A stretch of DNA of 30,881 nucleotides from CAZNYG01 sp964577205 (GCA_964577205.1 CAZNYG010000019.1:1-30881); one strand, 5' to 3'. Shown: positions 6,953-15,819, counted from the stretch's first letter. Notes: generated by a model not told the origin, from the letters alone. Numbers and translations: made by a program.

Positions 6953-9900
6953 CTACTGGCATTTCTTTATGCCCTCTTCGCACTGGCGGGCGAGGGTCAT
7001 GTTCAGTTCTTTGGCTTTTTTATAGTTCCTGACCGCCAGGTCCTTTTCCCCTCTGACGGCGTAAGCGTTGGCCAGATCAAGATACGCGGCGGCATAGCGC
7101 GGGTTCAGCTCCACCGCGCGGCTGAGATCTACGATCGCCGTATCGGTATTGCCTTTCACGGCGTGGACCAGGCCGCGGTTATAAAAGGCTGAAGCGAATT
7201 CGGGGCTCAGGCCTATGGCACGGTCAAAATCCGCGAGCGCCGCGTCCTGGTCACCTTTCCTGGCGTGAATGATCCCGCGTCCGATATAGCTGAGCGGATA
7301 GTTGTGATCTGTCTCGATAGCCTGCTCGAAATACTTGAAAGCGCCGTCGAAATCGCCTCTGCGGATGCTCGTGTTGCCCAGATTATAAAGTTCTGCAGCT
7401 TTTTTTGAACCTGCAGCCGCTTTTGCCACCGGCGCCGCGGGAGCGGGCGTTTTCGCCCTGGCAGGCGCGGCGGGCTTCTTCTCGGACGGTATGGCGGGCG
7501 CGGGAGACGTTTTATTCTCAGGAACCGACGTTTCAGCCGCAGGAGCGGGCTTTTCCTTGACCGGCGGCACGGTCTTTTTTTCTTCGACGAAATGGACGGA
7601 AAGCTCATGGGAGGCAAGATGGGAATCGAGAGACACCACATGGTCGAAATCGGCTTTTGCCTTTTTCTTTTCACCGAGCTTCAGGAACACCGCGCATCGC
7701 GAAAGGTAAGGCGCTGGATTCTTCGAGTCGTGTTCGATGACGCGCGTGTAGTCCCTGACCGCTTCGTCGTAACGGGTCAGCTCGCTCAGCGCTTTGGCGC
7801 GATAAAGCAGCAGATCGGTATTGCCCGGTTCATTCCTGAGCGCCTCATCATAATCCTTGACGGCCTCTTCCCACCGTCCCAGCGCCTCGTACGTCCTGGC
7901 CCGCTGCGCCCTCAGATGAGGATCTCTCGGCAGATGCTCGAGAGCGCGGCCGAAGGCGCGCATGGCTTCGCTGAAGTCTTCGGCGGAAAGATACGCCTCT
8001 CCAAGATGCGCGAACACTTCGGCGTCTCCCCCTCCCCGGGCGGCCGCCATCTGAAAATCCGCGATCGCGCGGGCATTGTCGCCGTTCTTCAGCAGCGCGC
8101 GGCCCCTGTCACGGAACACTTCCGCCTGCGCGTAACCCAGCGACAGCGCCTGCGAAAAATCATCGGCCCCGTATTTGTTCATGCCTTTGCGGTAAAACGC
8201 CTGGCCCCGCAGGTAATACGCTTCCCCGCGATCCGGCGCCGCGGAGACAGCGGCGGTCAAATCCTCGACGGCACGGTCGGTCTCGCCCCGCTTGAGGAAG
8301 AAACGGGCGCGGGCGATATACGCCTGCGCGAAACCGGGCTGAAGGCGTATGACCTGGTCAATATCTTTCCTGAAGCCGGCGAGGTCCCCCTTTTCAAGGA
8401 GGACCTTGCTCCGCGCGAAGAATACGAGCGCGTTCTTCGGAGAAAGGCTGAGCGCCTTGCTCAGGTCTTTGGTGGCGCCGTACAGTTTTCCCATCTTCAG
8501 GAACACTTCGGCGCGCGCGCGGAAATGGTCCGCTTTGCGGGCATTAAGATGTATGGCGCGGTCGAGATCGTCCATCGCCTCTTCCAGCCGGTTCTTTTCG
8601 CTGTAGGCGAGCCCTCTTTTGTAATAGAATGAGTAGTTCCTCGGATTGTCCGCTATCTCCCTGGTCATTTCCCGGATGGTCTCATCGGGATCCAGCGGCT
8701 CAACGGGAGCCGTTCCTTTCTCAGCGGCAGGGGCCACGGACACGGCTTGCGGGACTGGAACGGCGGCAGGGGCCTCCGGTTCCGCTTTCGGAACGGGGGC
8801 CGGCGCCGGAGTCACGGGTTCAGCGGGAGCGGAGGCACCGGCAGGCGGGACCGTGGATGAGGTCTCGGGCGGTTTTATCTCAACCGGGGCCGGCGCTTCG
8901 GCGACGATCTCGACCGGATGCTCTTCCTCGAGCGGCGAGGGAACCTCTGGTATGTCTGCCTTCACGGGCTGCTCTTCGGCATCGGTAACGGCCGGTTCGG
9001 CCGCCGCTTTTTTGGCTTCAAAAAGCGCCGCGGGAGCTTCCGCCGGACAAGCCTTTGCCAGAGGAACGACGAATGCTTTTGCGGGGTCAAGTTCGATCGC
9101 GCGGTCGTAATCCCGGAGCGCCTGTCCGGCATCGCCTTTTTCGCGGTATGCGATCCCGCGGTAGTAATACAGGGACGCGTTTTCCGGGGCGAGCCCTATC
9201 ATCGCGCTGAGGTTGACGACGGCTTTGTCGTATTCGCGGGACTCCATGGCGGCCCGGGCATCGCGCAGTAAGAGGCCGGCGCTGCCTGGATAATGGCGCG
9301 CGCTTTCCTCCAGTTCCTTCGCCGCCTTCGGGATATCGCCCAGCTTCATGAAACATTCCGCGCGCAGTTCATACGCCTCGCGCAGATCAAGCCCCAGCTC
9401 GGCGACATGCCCCAGGTCTTCCGCGGCCCGGGCATGATCGCCTCCCGCGACCAGCGCGGCCGCCCTTGCGAAGAACGCTTCTGCGAACCGCGGAGATCTT
9501 TCGATCGCGCTGTCGAAATGTTTTACCGCGTCACCGCCGCGTCCGGCCGCCAGCGCCGCGCAGCCGAGACCGTAGTACGCTTCCGCGAGATCGGGCATGA
9601 CGGACACAGCGTGAGAGAAGTCCTCCCGGGCGCCGTCCCAGTCCTCTTTCTGGGAACGGATGAAACCGCGGAAAAAATAGGGGAAATACCGGGAGGGCAT
9701 CAGCTCGACGGCCCTGTCGAGGTCGCGGAGAGATGAGACCAGGTCGTTCTTTTCGAAATAATACCCCGCCCGCGCGATGGCCGCGGGAGCATATCCCGGG
9801 TTCAGTTCAAGGCAGCGGTTATACTCTTTGATGGCTTTGTCGTAATACCCTTCGTACCGGTGGAAATTGGCGATATTGTAGTACGCGAAAAAATCGTCGG

Positions 9901-10684
9901 GGCACAACTCGATGGCTTTGGCGAAGTCCTGAGCCGCGACATCATCTTCGGCCTTTTTCCGGTACGCGAGGCCGCGATTGTCATAGGCGAATGAATCGTC
10001 CGGCCTCAGCTCAATGGCCCGGTTGAAATCCCTGATGGCGGCATCGCAGTCGTTACAGGCGCGATAAGCTATGCCGCGGTTGTTATACGCGTAATCATCG
10101 CCCGGATTGAGGGTTATCGCGCGGTCAAAATCCCTGATGGCGGCACTGTTGTCTCCCATCAGGCGGCAGGTCAGTCCCCGGCTGTAGAAAGCCGCGGCGT
10201 AGTTCTGGTTCAGTTCGACCGCGCGGTTGAAGTATTCTATCGCGCGCACATGATCGCCCATCTTGCGGTAAGTGTTCCCCATGCCGTTGTAGACGGTGGC
10301 GTTCTTCGGCGCCAGCGCCGCTGCCTTTTCGAAATCGGCGATCGCGGCGGCGTATTCCTCTTTCTCGGCCCGCGCCTCACCCCGGGCGATGAACGCGAAA
10401 GCGAAGTTCGGGTCGCGATCGATGGCCAGGTCGAGGTCCTTGAGCGCGGCTTCATTGTCGCCCAGCATGAACACGACAAGGCCGCGGTTATAGTACGCCG
10501 AGGCGTTATCGGGGTTCAGTGTTATCGCCCGGTTATATTCTTTTATGGCTTTCTCGAATTCCTGTTTCTTCTGGAAGGGGATGACCTTTTTGTGCGAAAG
10601 CGATATATCTTCCGGATTGAGCTCGACGGACTCAAGGTATTTTTCGACGTAACGATGTACCGGCTTGATCGAAGGCGCTGCCAT
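6953..10684 (-). CDS. giant tetratricopeptide-repeat protein
   Basis: 1243 residues. The start ATG 10684 is supported by GGGAGGAA six bases upstream; an ATG at 10738 lacks a ribosome site. There is no signal peptide or membrane segment, so it is probably cytoplasmic. After about 45 residues come roughly 15 TPR units of 34 residues (pattern A-x-YYNRG...G-D...A-I-x-D-x-x-R-A-I-x-L-x-P). A Pro/Ala/Glu-rich linker follows at about 555-665, then a second TPR block at about 670-1020. A second Pro/Ala/Lys linker lies at about 1035-1095, and the last TPR block (about 1097-1243) ends in EEGIKKCQ. Such scaffolds assemble multiprotein complexes; no catalytic domain is visible and the partner is unknown. 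It has its own promoter and stands alone. Confidence 0.9.
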   Translation of the reverse strand: MAAPSIKPVHRYVEKYLESVELNPEDISLSHKKVIPFQKKQEFEKAIKEYNRAITLNPDNASAYYNRGLVVFMLGDNEAALKDLDLAIDRDPNFAFAFIARGEARAEKEEYAAAIADFEKAAALAPKNATVYNGMGNTYRKMGDHVRAIEYFNRAVELNQNYAAAFYSRGLTCRLMGDNSAAIRDFDRAITLNPGDDYAYNNRGIAYRACNDCDAAIRDFNRAIELRPDDSFAYDNRGLAYRKKAEDDVAAQDFAKAIELCPDDFFAYYNIANFHRYEGYYDKAIKEYNRCLELNPGYAPAAIARAGYYFEKNDLVSSLRDLDRAVELMPSRYFPYFFRGFIRSQKEDWDGAREDFSHAVSVMPDLAEAYYGLGCAALAAGRGGDAVKHFDSAIERSPRFAEAFFARAAALVAGGDHARAAEDLGHVAELGLDLREAYELRAECFMKLGDIPKAAKELEESARHYPGSAGLLLRDARAAMESREYDKAVVNLSAMIGLAPENASLYYYRGIAYREKGDAGQALRDYDRAIELDPAKAFVVPLAKACPAEAPAALFEAKKAAAEPAVTDAEEQPVKADIPEVPSPLEEEHPVEIVAEAPAPVEIKPPETSSTVPPAGASAPAEPVTPAPAPVPKAEPEAPAAVPVPQAVSVAPAAEKGTAPVEPLDPDETIREMTREIADNPRNYSFYYKRGLAYSEKNRLEEAMDDLDRAIHLNARKADHFRARAEVFLKMGKLYGATKDLSKALSLSPKNALVFFARSKVLLEKGDLAGFRKDIDQVIRLQPGFAQAYIARARFFLKRGETDRAVEDLTAAVSAAPDRGEAYYLRGQAFYRKGMNKYGADDFSQALSLGYAQAEVFRDRGRALLKNGDNARAIADFQMAAARGGGDAEVFAHLGEAYLSAEDFSEAMRAFGRALEHLPRDPHLRAQRARTYEALGRWEEAVKDYDEALRNEPGNTDLLLYRAKALSELTRYDEAVRDYTRVIEHDSKNPAPYLSRCAVFLKLGEKKKAKADFDHVVSLDSHLASHELSVHFVEEKKTVPPVKEKPAPAAETSVPENKTSPAPAIPSEKKPAAPARAKTPAPAAPVAKAAAGSKKAAELYNLGNTSIRRGDFDGAFKYFEQAIETDHNYPLSYIGRGIIHARKGDQDAALADFDRAIGLSPEFASAFYNRGLVHAVKGNTDTAIVDLSRAVELNPRYAAAYLDLANAYAVRGEKDLAVRNYKKAKELNMTLARQCEEGIKKCQ

Positions 10685-10747
10685 AAGGTTCCTCCCGACT
10701 GGGTATGTAGAGACAGAAAACTTCCTTTGCGAACGCAATTACCAATA

Positions 10748-10776
10748 TTAATAGTATCTTTTTATGAAAAATTCAA
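10748..10776 (-). promoter_or_regulatory. sigma70-type promoter of the TPR gene
   Basis: TTGAAT (10771-10776), 17-base spacer, TATTAA (10748-10753) on the minus strand, in an AT-rich stretch about 60 bp before the ATG. Confidence 0.55.
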
Positions 10777-10819
10777 GGTATTCCCGTGTTTTTTTTGAAA
10801 AAACCGCGTTCTCATACCG

Positions 10820-10861
10820 AAAAAAGCCCGGAAGGATGGGATTCATCCCATCCTTCCGGGC
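10820..10861 (-). terminator. rho-independent terminator of the HD-domain gene
   Basis: A perfect 17-bp stem (10826-10842 with 10845-10861) with a tiny loop, GC-rich, followed on the minus strand by TTTTT (10821-10825). It lies 22 bp after the stop of the HD-domain gene. Confidence 0.92.
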
Positions 10862-10883
10862 CTGTTGTTCCCGGCAGCCTGCG

Positions 10884-12266
10884 CTACATCTTCATGTCCA
10901 GCGACTGGCGTTTGCCCACGTTGGCGTTCTCGATGGCATCGACGAGGATGTCACGGATCGCCTCATGGCGTTTGTTGATGTAGATACGGAAGTTGTTGAG
11001 CTTCTTCGGCAGGTCTGACAATTCGTCCTCGAGAGGCTGCTCCGCGACGTGCTGGTCATACTTTTCGACGAAGAACTTCCTGTCTTCGTCGACCTCGCCC
11101 GCGGTTTCCGGACGGGGGTCCTGCGTGGCCATGTCGACTTTGTAGTAAATGTGCGGTTTGTCGGCGAGGTGCTGATTGATCTTCGTGTAGATATCGTCGG
11201 ATCTGCCGGCTGCTGCGACGGCGCTGTTATGCGCGTCCAGGTCGTTGTCGTAGACCACGCCCCAGTGCAGTTTCTTGCCGAGGATATCCTGCCAGGCCTG
11301 GTACAGCAGGGGATCGGTCAGGCGGGCGGGATCCTGGACGATGCACAGAAGGTTCCAGTCGGTCAGCTTCCGGTAATTCTCCAGGAATCCCTCGTGATCG
11401 TCGGGCGTGACGCCGTTCATGAGGAAATGGATGGTATCGCGGTAGACCTCCTTTATCTGCAGATCGATAAGGCTGACCGTGCGGTGATAATAGAGATTCT
11501 TGTACAGGCTCAGGCGGGTCTCGATGAAGGTCTTCACGTCATTGACCGCTTCTTCGTGTATGACCAGCCGGTCGTCCTTGAAGTACGAATAGAAGAGGAT
11601 CTTGTCGATATCCGGTTTGGTGACCGAGAAACCTGAATAATAGGAATCGCGGAGGACATGGTCAAGGTTGTCCATCGTGAACATATTGAAGAACAGTTTG
11701 TGCAGCAGCTTCAGCCAAAGAGGCTGGTCAAGGTCCTGGGCGGCGTCATACTTGCGGATCAGGAAACAGATATGCTCCGGGTCGATCTCGCCCTGGAACG
11801 TTCCGAACGGGCTCCTGCGGATCTGCCGGATCTTCCCCGCGAGCTTTTCCTTGATGATCATTTCGCCGACCATCTGGTGGTTCAGGTTGAAATGCGAAAG
11901 ATAATCCTGATCGCAGATATGGCCGAACGGGCCGTGTCCCACGTTGTGCAGCAGGCTTGCCAGCCGGGTCATTTCTTCGACGCAGGATTTTTCCGGGCAG
12001 CTAGAGTCCGCTTCTTTAAGGCTGGGATACAGACGGTTGATGAACTTGCTGGCGAGGTACATGGAACCCATCGAATGCTGAAAACGGGTGTGTTCGGCGC
12101 CGGGAAAGACCCAGCGGGTGCTCTGCAGCTGGAAGACCTGGCGCAAACGCTGCATCCAGGGGTCGTCAAGGATGTCCTTCTCCGCCACTTCCGATCCGTC
12201 CACAGAGAACGTGAACGGAATGCTGCCGTAGATCGGATCATTGACCAGAGCCGCCTTGTTGATCAT
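10884..12266 (-). CDS. HD-domain phosphohydrolase (SAMHD1/dNTPase-like) with an HN in place of the HD doublet
   Basis: 460 residues. ATG 12266 follows GGAGG with correct spacing; the ATG at 12278 overlaps that ribosome site and is rejected. The family removes phosphates from (deoxy)nucleotides or related substrates using a metal held by His, His-Asp and Asp. Visible residues: H64 in HTRFQHSMGS, then LLHNVGHGPFGH (105-116), where the HD doublet is H107-N108, the conserved H111 and H116, and D199 in MDNLDHVLRD. The Asp-to-Asn change removes one expected metal ligand. The C-terminal 200 residues include a dimer-like region with acidic DELSDLPKKL. Single-gene operon with a strong promoter, a long leader and its own terminator. 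Substrate unknown. Confidence 0.87.
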   Translation of the reverse strand: MINKAALVNDPIYGSIPFTFSVDGSEVAEKDILDDPWMQRLRQVFQLQSTRWVFPGAEHTRFQHSMGSMYLASKFINRLYPSLKEADSSCPEKSCVEEMTRLASLLHNVGHGPFGHICDQDYLSHFNLNHQMVGEMIIKEKLAGKIRQIRRSPFGTFQGEIDPEHICFLIRKYDAAQDLDQPLWLKLLHKLFFNMFTMDNLDHVLRDSYYSGFSVTKPDIDKILFYSYFKDDRLVIHEEAVNDVKTFIETRLSLYKNLYYHRTVSLIDLQIKEVYRDTIHFLMNGVTPDDHEGFLENYRKLTDWNLLCIVQDPARLTDPLLYQAWQDILGKKLHWGVVYDNDLDAHNSAVAAAGRSDDIYTKINQHLADKPHIYYKVDMATQDPRPETAGEVDEDRKFFVEKYDQHVAEQPLEDELSDLPKKLNNFRIYINKRHEAIRDILVDAIENANVGKRQSLDMKM

Positions 12267-12538
12267 TGAAACCTCCATTGGGAAAAAAGTGTGCTTTGTT
12301 CCCGTTACCGGGACACATAACCGCCTGCCGGGTATTCAATTGGGATAATATAGGAAAATAGTTTTTTTGGTAGGAAACGATGGAGAGTGGAAAGATAAGT
12401 GTTTGCTGAGTTCATTTTTCTGAGCATGCCCCGAAACATCCTTGTTTACGGAGAATTTCCTCTGAAGAGCCTTCCTCAAGGAAGCATGAGAACTACTCAT
12501 TGACACCACTATTATACCAAACTTTCAAAAAATGTCAA
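12267..12538 (-). promoter_or_regulatory. near-consensus promoter and long 5' leader of the HD-domain gene
   Basis: On the minus strand a perfect TTGACA (12533-12538) and a perfect TATAAT (12511-12516) stand 16 bases apart, so RNA should start near 12504, about 238 nt before the ATG. The leader contains several small hairpins: ATGAG/CTCAT near the RNA start (about 12486-12500), CTTCC/GGAAG (about 12470-12484), and CCCGGTAACGGG near 12310. No riboswitch class is recognised. No gene is seen in this 360-bp stretch. Confidence 0.6.
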
Positions 12539-12627
12539 GAAATAAATAATCCCAATTAACAAAATTTAACAAATTATGGCAAAGAGTGGACTCCTGATTA
12601 CCTTATCGGATTAATAGGGATAATACT

Positions 12628-12898
12628 TTAACCGCGCAGCAGCAGCACAGTGTCTATTTCATGAATGATGCCGTTGCTGCATTCGATGTCCGCGCGAGTA
12701 ACGGCCGCTTCGTTCACCCTGATCCGACAGCCGCTTGAACGCGTGCTCACAGGGAGCGAAGAGCGTGAATTCCCCGCCCCCTTCCTGCAGTATTTTCAGC
12801 CTGTCCGTCGCTCTGATGCATTTGACCAGTACATTGAAAGCGCCGTCGTTTCTCAATGCCGTCACAATATCTTTATGGCCGACCGCGGTAACTTTCAT
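12628..12898 (-). pseudogene. decayed fasciclin (FAS1) domain gene
   Basis: The frame starting at ATG 12898 gives KDIVTALRNDGAFNVLVKCI and EFTLFAPCEHAFKRL, the first third of a FAS1 domain. Around 12721 homology jumps to another frame, which reads VNEAAVTRADIECSNGIIHE and IDTVLLL before TAA at 12628; this is the last part of a FAS1 domain (compare ADIxASNGVIHVIDxVLLP). The middle of about 50 residues is missing and the frame is shifted, so an internal deletion destroyed the gene. FAS1 proteins are usually secreted adhesion modules; no signal peptide remains. The fragment overlaps the 3' end of prmA by 26 bp. Confidence 0.78.
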
Positions 12899-13772
12899 GC
12901 TTGACGCGCCTGTAAAGGATCGAGACCCAACCCTTATCCCTGACCAAGCTTATGCGCTTGAGCCTGCCCGGCAGGAATTCCCGGAGAAAACGAGCTTCGT
13001 CATCTTTCCAGATGCCTGAGACCGCGAGGAATTTTCCAGGCCTGACCCGCGCCATAATAAGGTACTTGAAAGACAGCAGTACCGGGACCAGAAGGTTCGC
13101 GGCCACGTAATCGAACCGGCGGCGGAAAGGGAAGACCCGGAAATCCATGGCGTCAAGATAATCGAAGTGAAACCCGTTGAGCTCAGCGTTCCGCGCGGCA
13201 GCGGCCACGGACGCGGGTTCGATGTCGACGCCCCAGACGTCTTTCGCTCCGCAGCGGCCCGCCATGATACCGAGAACGCCCGTGCCGGTCCCTATGTCGA
13301 GAAAAGAAGAGAACTCGCCTTCATGCCCCTCGATAAAGCGGGCCATGGCGCGGGTCGTCGGATGGCTGCCGGTGCCGAATGCCATATTGCCGTCGATCAG
13401 AATATCCCGCGGGCGCGCTTTCGCCTTATCAAACATCCACCAGGGGACGGCCCTGACACGCCTGGTCAGATATGCCGGGCGCGAATAGTGTTTCCAAAGC
13501 GTCTGCCAGCGGGCGTTCGACAGGCGGCTCAGCGAAAGATGGATGCCCCCGGGCTTTTGCCCGCGCAGCGCTTCTTTAAGCCCGCGCGCCGTATGGCGGG
13601 CCGTCGTGTAGAAGGACAGTCGTATCTCGTCTTTTTCTGATGATTCCACGATCTGGTCTTCGGGTATGCCCAGCGACGCGAACAATGAACGGGCCTGTTC
13701 GGCAAGCCCGGCGCCCGGCGCCGAAAAGAACAGGGATACCTCGTACGTAAAACCTCGCAGAGAAGGGACCAT
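12873..13772 (-). CDS. prmA: ribosomal protein L11 methyltransferase (PrmA family)
   Basis: A SAM-dependent lysine/alpha-amine methyltransferase acting on ribosomal protein L11. 299 residues: an N-terminal L11-recognition region (about 8-85), then AFGTGSHPTT (131-140), the motif specific to PrmA, the SAM-binding DIGTGTGVLGI (159-169), GVDIEPASVAAAARNAELNG (181-200), and DYVAANLL (221-228) at the position of the N-methyltransferase catalytic motif. Length matches the family. The last ten residues (VKHESYRGRP) extend beyond the usual end into the decayed FAS1 gene. No Shine-Dalgarno precedes ATG 13772; TACAAT ends 6 bases before it, so a leaderless transcript is possible. The gene is divergent from the radical SAM gene. 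Confidence 0.9.
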   Translation of the reverse strand: MVPSLRGFTYEVSLFFSAPGAGLAEQARSLFASLGIPEDQIVESSEKDEIRLSFYTTARHTARGLKEALRGQKPGGIHLSLSRLSNARWQTLWKHYSRPAYLTRRVRAVPWWMFDKAKARPRDILIDGNMAFGTGSHPTTRAMARFIEGHEGEFSSFLDIGTGTGVLGIMAGRCGAKDVWGVDIEPASVAAAARNAELNGFHFDYLDAMDFRVFPFRRRFDYVAANLLVPVLLSFKYLIMARVRPGKFLAVSGIWKDDEARFLREFLPGRLKRISLVRDKGWVSILYRRVKHESYRGRP

Positions 13773-13802
13773 AACGGTATTGTAGTATTTTTCGGCGCGG
13801 GA

Positions 13803-13831
13803 TTGCTATTCCCCGGAGAGCGTGATATAAT
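13803..13831 (+). promoter_or_regulatory. sigma70-type promoter of the YgiQ-type gene
   Basis: TTGCTA (13803-13808), 17-base spacer, perfect TATAAT (13826-13831). RNA would start near 13838, so the hairpin repeat at 13837-13911 forms almost the entire 5' leader. Confidence 0.62.
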
Positions 13832-13836
13832 CAATT

Positions 13837-13911
13837 AAAGGTAACGACGAGCCATCAGCGATCAGCTTACGGCTGCTGAGTGCTGATCGCTGATAGCTCG
13901 TCGTCGCTGTT
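13837..13911. repeat. inverted phased-heptamer element in the leader of the YgiQ-type gene
   Basis: Between AAAGGT (13837-13842) and GCTGTT (13906-13911) lie exactly 63 bp, nine heptamers. Arms 13843-13866 and 13882-13905 are complementary at 22 of 24 positions with a 15-base loop; units on the right arm are TGCTGAG, TGCTGAT, CGCTGAT and AGCTCGT. The right end runs straight into the Shine-Dalgarno AAAGGA of the gene starting at 13923. Confidence 0.8.
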
Positions 13912-13922
13912 AAAGGAATGCT

Positions 13923-15686
13923 ATGTTTTTACCCACTGCTGAAAAAGAGATGCGCGGCCTGGGCTGGGATCGTCCGGACGTGATACTGGTCACCGGGGAC
14001 GCGTATATCGACAGCCCTCATTTCGGCGTCGCGGTCATCGGCAAATATCTTATGCTGCACGGCTTCCGTACCGCCGTCATCGCGCAGCCGGCGCCGGACT
14101 CGAGCGCCGATATCGCGCGCCTTGGCGAGCCGCGCCTGTTCTGGGGAGTAACGGGCGGCTGCATCGATTCAATGGTCGCCAACTACACTCCTACGAAAAA
14201 ATGGCGCAACCAGGACGACTACACGCCGGGCGGGGTCAACAAACGGCCGGATCGCGCCTCGCTCGTCTACACGAACCTTATACGCCGCGCTTTCAAAAAT
14301 ACGGTCCCCGTGGTGCTCGGAGGGCTCGAAGCCAGCCTGAGGCGGATCGCTCATTACGATCACTGGGACAATGCAGTTCGCCGGTCGATCCTTTTCGACG
14401 CGAAAGCCGACATCATCGCTTATGGCATGGCGGAGAGAACCGTTGTCTCCCTCGCCGCGGCGCTCCGTGACGGAAAAGAATGGAAAACGATCCCGGGCAT
14501 CTGTTACATCGCCCGCGAACCGGCGCCGGGCTTCCGGGAACTTCCCTCTTTCGAGACGGTCAGGGACGACAGTGACGCATTCCGGAAGATGTTCATGGAT
14601 TTCTACCGGCATACCGACGATACGGCGACCGGCCTTGTCCAGAAACACGGTGACCGCTGGCTGGTGCAGACACCGCCTCAGCCGCCGCTGTCCTCGAAAG
14701 AGCTGGACGAGGTATATTCGATGGACTTCGAACGCGATGTCCACCCGTACTACCGCACGGGCGAGGTTCGCGCCCTGGAAACGATCCGGCAATCCATCAC
14801 CACGCACCGCGGCTGTTTCGGCCAGTGCAGCTTCTGCGCCATCGCGGTGCACCAGGGCCGCCGGGTGGTTTCCCGCGGCAGGCAGTCTATCGTAGAAGAA
14901 GCCCGCCGCGTCACGCGGCTTCCCCGTTTCAACGGGATCATCTACGACGTCGGCGGGCCGACGGCGAACATGTACGCCTGCCAGTGTAGAAAGGGAGGCC
15001 GTCCCTGCGCGGACCGCCATTGCCTCTTTCCCCAGCCGTGCCGCAACCTCGTGTTCGGCCACGCTGAACAGATGCTGCTGCTCGACGACATACTGAAGGT
15101 GCCCGGCGTCAAAAAGGTTTTCGTTTCGTCCGGGATACGTCACGACATGGTGGCCGCCGATCGGGAGCACGGCGGACGGTACGTGGGCCAGCTGGTGAAA
15201 CACCATGTCTCGGGGCAGATAAAACTGGCTCCCGAACACTACGACAACGAAGTGCTTGCGCTGATGAACAAGCCTTCGATCAAACCCCTGATGCGCTTCA
15301 AGGCTCTGTTCGAAGACGCCTGCCGGGATCAGAATAAACGCTACTTCATGACCTATTATCTCATGGCGGCCCACCCCGGTTGTACCGCCGAACACATGCA
15401 CCGCTTGAAGGATTTCCTTTCCGGAGGTTTAAAAACACTTCCCGAGCAGGTCCAGATATTCACGCCCACCCCTTCAACGGTATCCACCATGATGTATCAC
15501 TGCGAGGCCGACCCCGAAGGGAAAAAGCTGTTCGTGGAAAAGAACAGGGAAGGAAAACAACGTCAGAAAGACGTACTAAAAAAACAGGATGCCGGGCGCC
15601 GGACACGGTACGCTGGATACGGAATCAACGAAAAGAACAAGGGCGGCTTGCGTCACCGGCGCAACAGCCCGCCGAAAAGGCGCTAA
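13923..15686 (+). CDS. YgiQ family radical SAM protein (UPF0313)
   Basis: 587 residues; ATG 13923 has AAAGGA five bases upstream. The N-terminal half is the UPF0313 domain (DRPDVILVTGDAYIDSPHFGVAVIGKYL cut here at DSPHFG, residues 17-45; GGCIDSMVANYTP at 78-90; VLGGLEASLRRIAHYD at 131-146). The radical SAM cluster motif is CFGQCSFC (Cys298, Cys302, Cys305), binding one [4Fe-4S] that cleaves SAM. A cysteine-rich CQCRKGGRPCADRHC segment follows and could hold another cluster or zinc. The C-terminus is basic (KNKGGLRHRRNSPPKRR) as in relatives. The substrate is not known in any organism I can name. Single transcription unit with a hairpin leader. Confidence 0.92.
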   Translation: MFLPTAEKEMRGLGWDRPDVILVTGDAYIDSPHFGVAVIGKYLMLHGFRTAVIAQPAPDSSADIARLGEPRLFWGVTGGCIDSMVANYTPTKKWRNQDDYTPGGVNKRPDRASLVYTNLIRRAFKNTVPVVLGGLEASLRRIAHYDHWDNAVRRSILFDAKADIIAYGMAERTVVSLAAALRDGKEWKTIPGICYIAREPAPGFRELPSFETVRDDSDAFRKMFMDFYRHTDDTATGLVQKHGDRWLVQTPPQPPLSSKELDEVYSMDFERDVHPYYRTGEVRALETIRQSITTHRGCFGQCSFCAIAVHQGRRVVSRGRQSIVEEARRVTRLPRFNGIIYDVGGPTANMYACQCRKGGRPCADRHCLFPQPCRNLVFGHAEQMLLLDDILKVPGVKKVFVSSGIRHDMVAADREHGGRYVGQLVKHHVSGQIKLAPEHYDNEVLALMNKPSIKPLMRFKALFEDACRDQNKRYFMTYYLMAAHPGCTAEHMHRLKDFLSGGLKTLPEQVQIFTPTPSTVSTMMYHCEADPEGKKLFVEKNREGKQRQKDVLKKQDAGRRTRYAGYGINEKNKGGLRHRRNSPPKRR

Positions 15687-15752
15687 GGGGACAGGCAGCG
15701 TATCCGTAACGTAAGCATAGCCGCCCCCCGTTTTGTCGATATGGCATTTCTA

Positions 15753-15781
15753 TTGATTTATTTCATCGAAACGATTATACT
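15753..15781 (+). promoter_or_regulatory. sigma70-type promoter of the two-component operon
   Basis: TTGATT (15753-15758), 17-base spacer, TATACT (15776-15781), about 38 bp before the response-regulator ATG. The rest of 15687-15819 holds no gene. Confidence 0.62.
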
Positions 15782-15819
15782 TTGTAAAGTCGCGATATTA
15801 TGACCTGGAGGTTTTTCAC

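Noticed and set aside
12659..12898. An intact 79-residue small protein
   Set aside because: The last 22 residues are out of frame relative to FAS1 homology, while the true continuation sits in another frame; called a pseudogene.
14169..15401. 410-codon minus-strand frame inside the YgiQ-type gene
   Set aside because: Shadow of the real gene; no family features and no ribosome site. Similar shadows at 5348-6319, 24191-25114 and 29624-30610 were dropped for the same reason.
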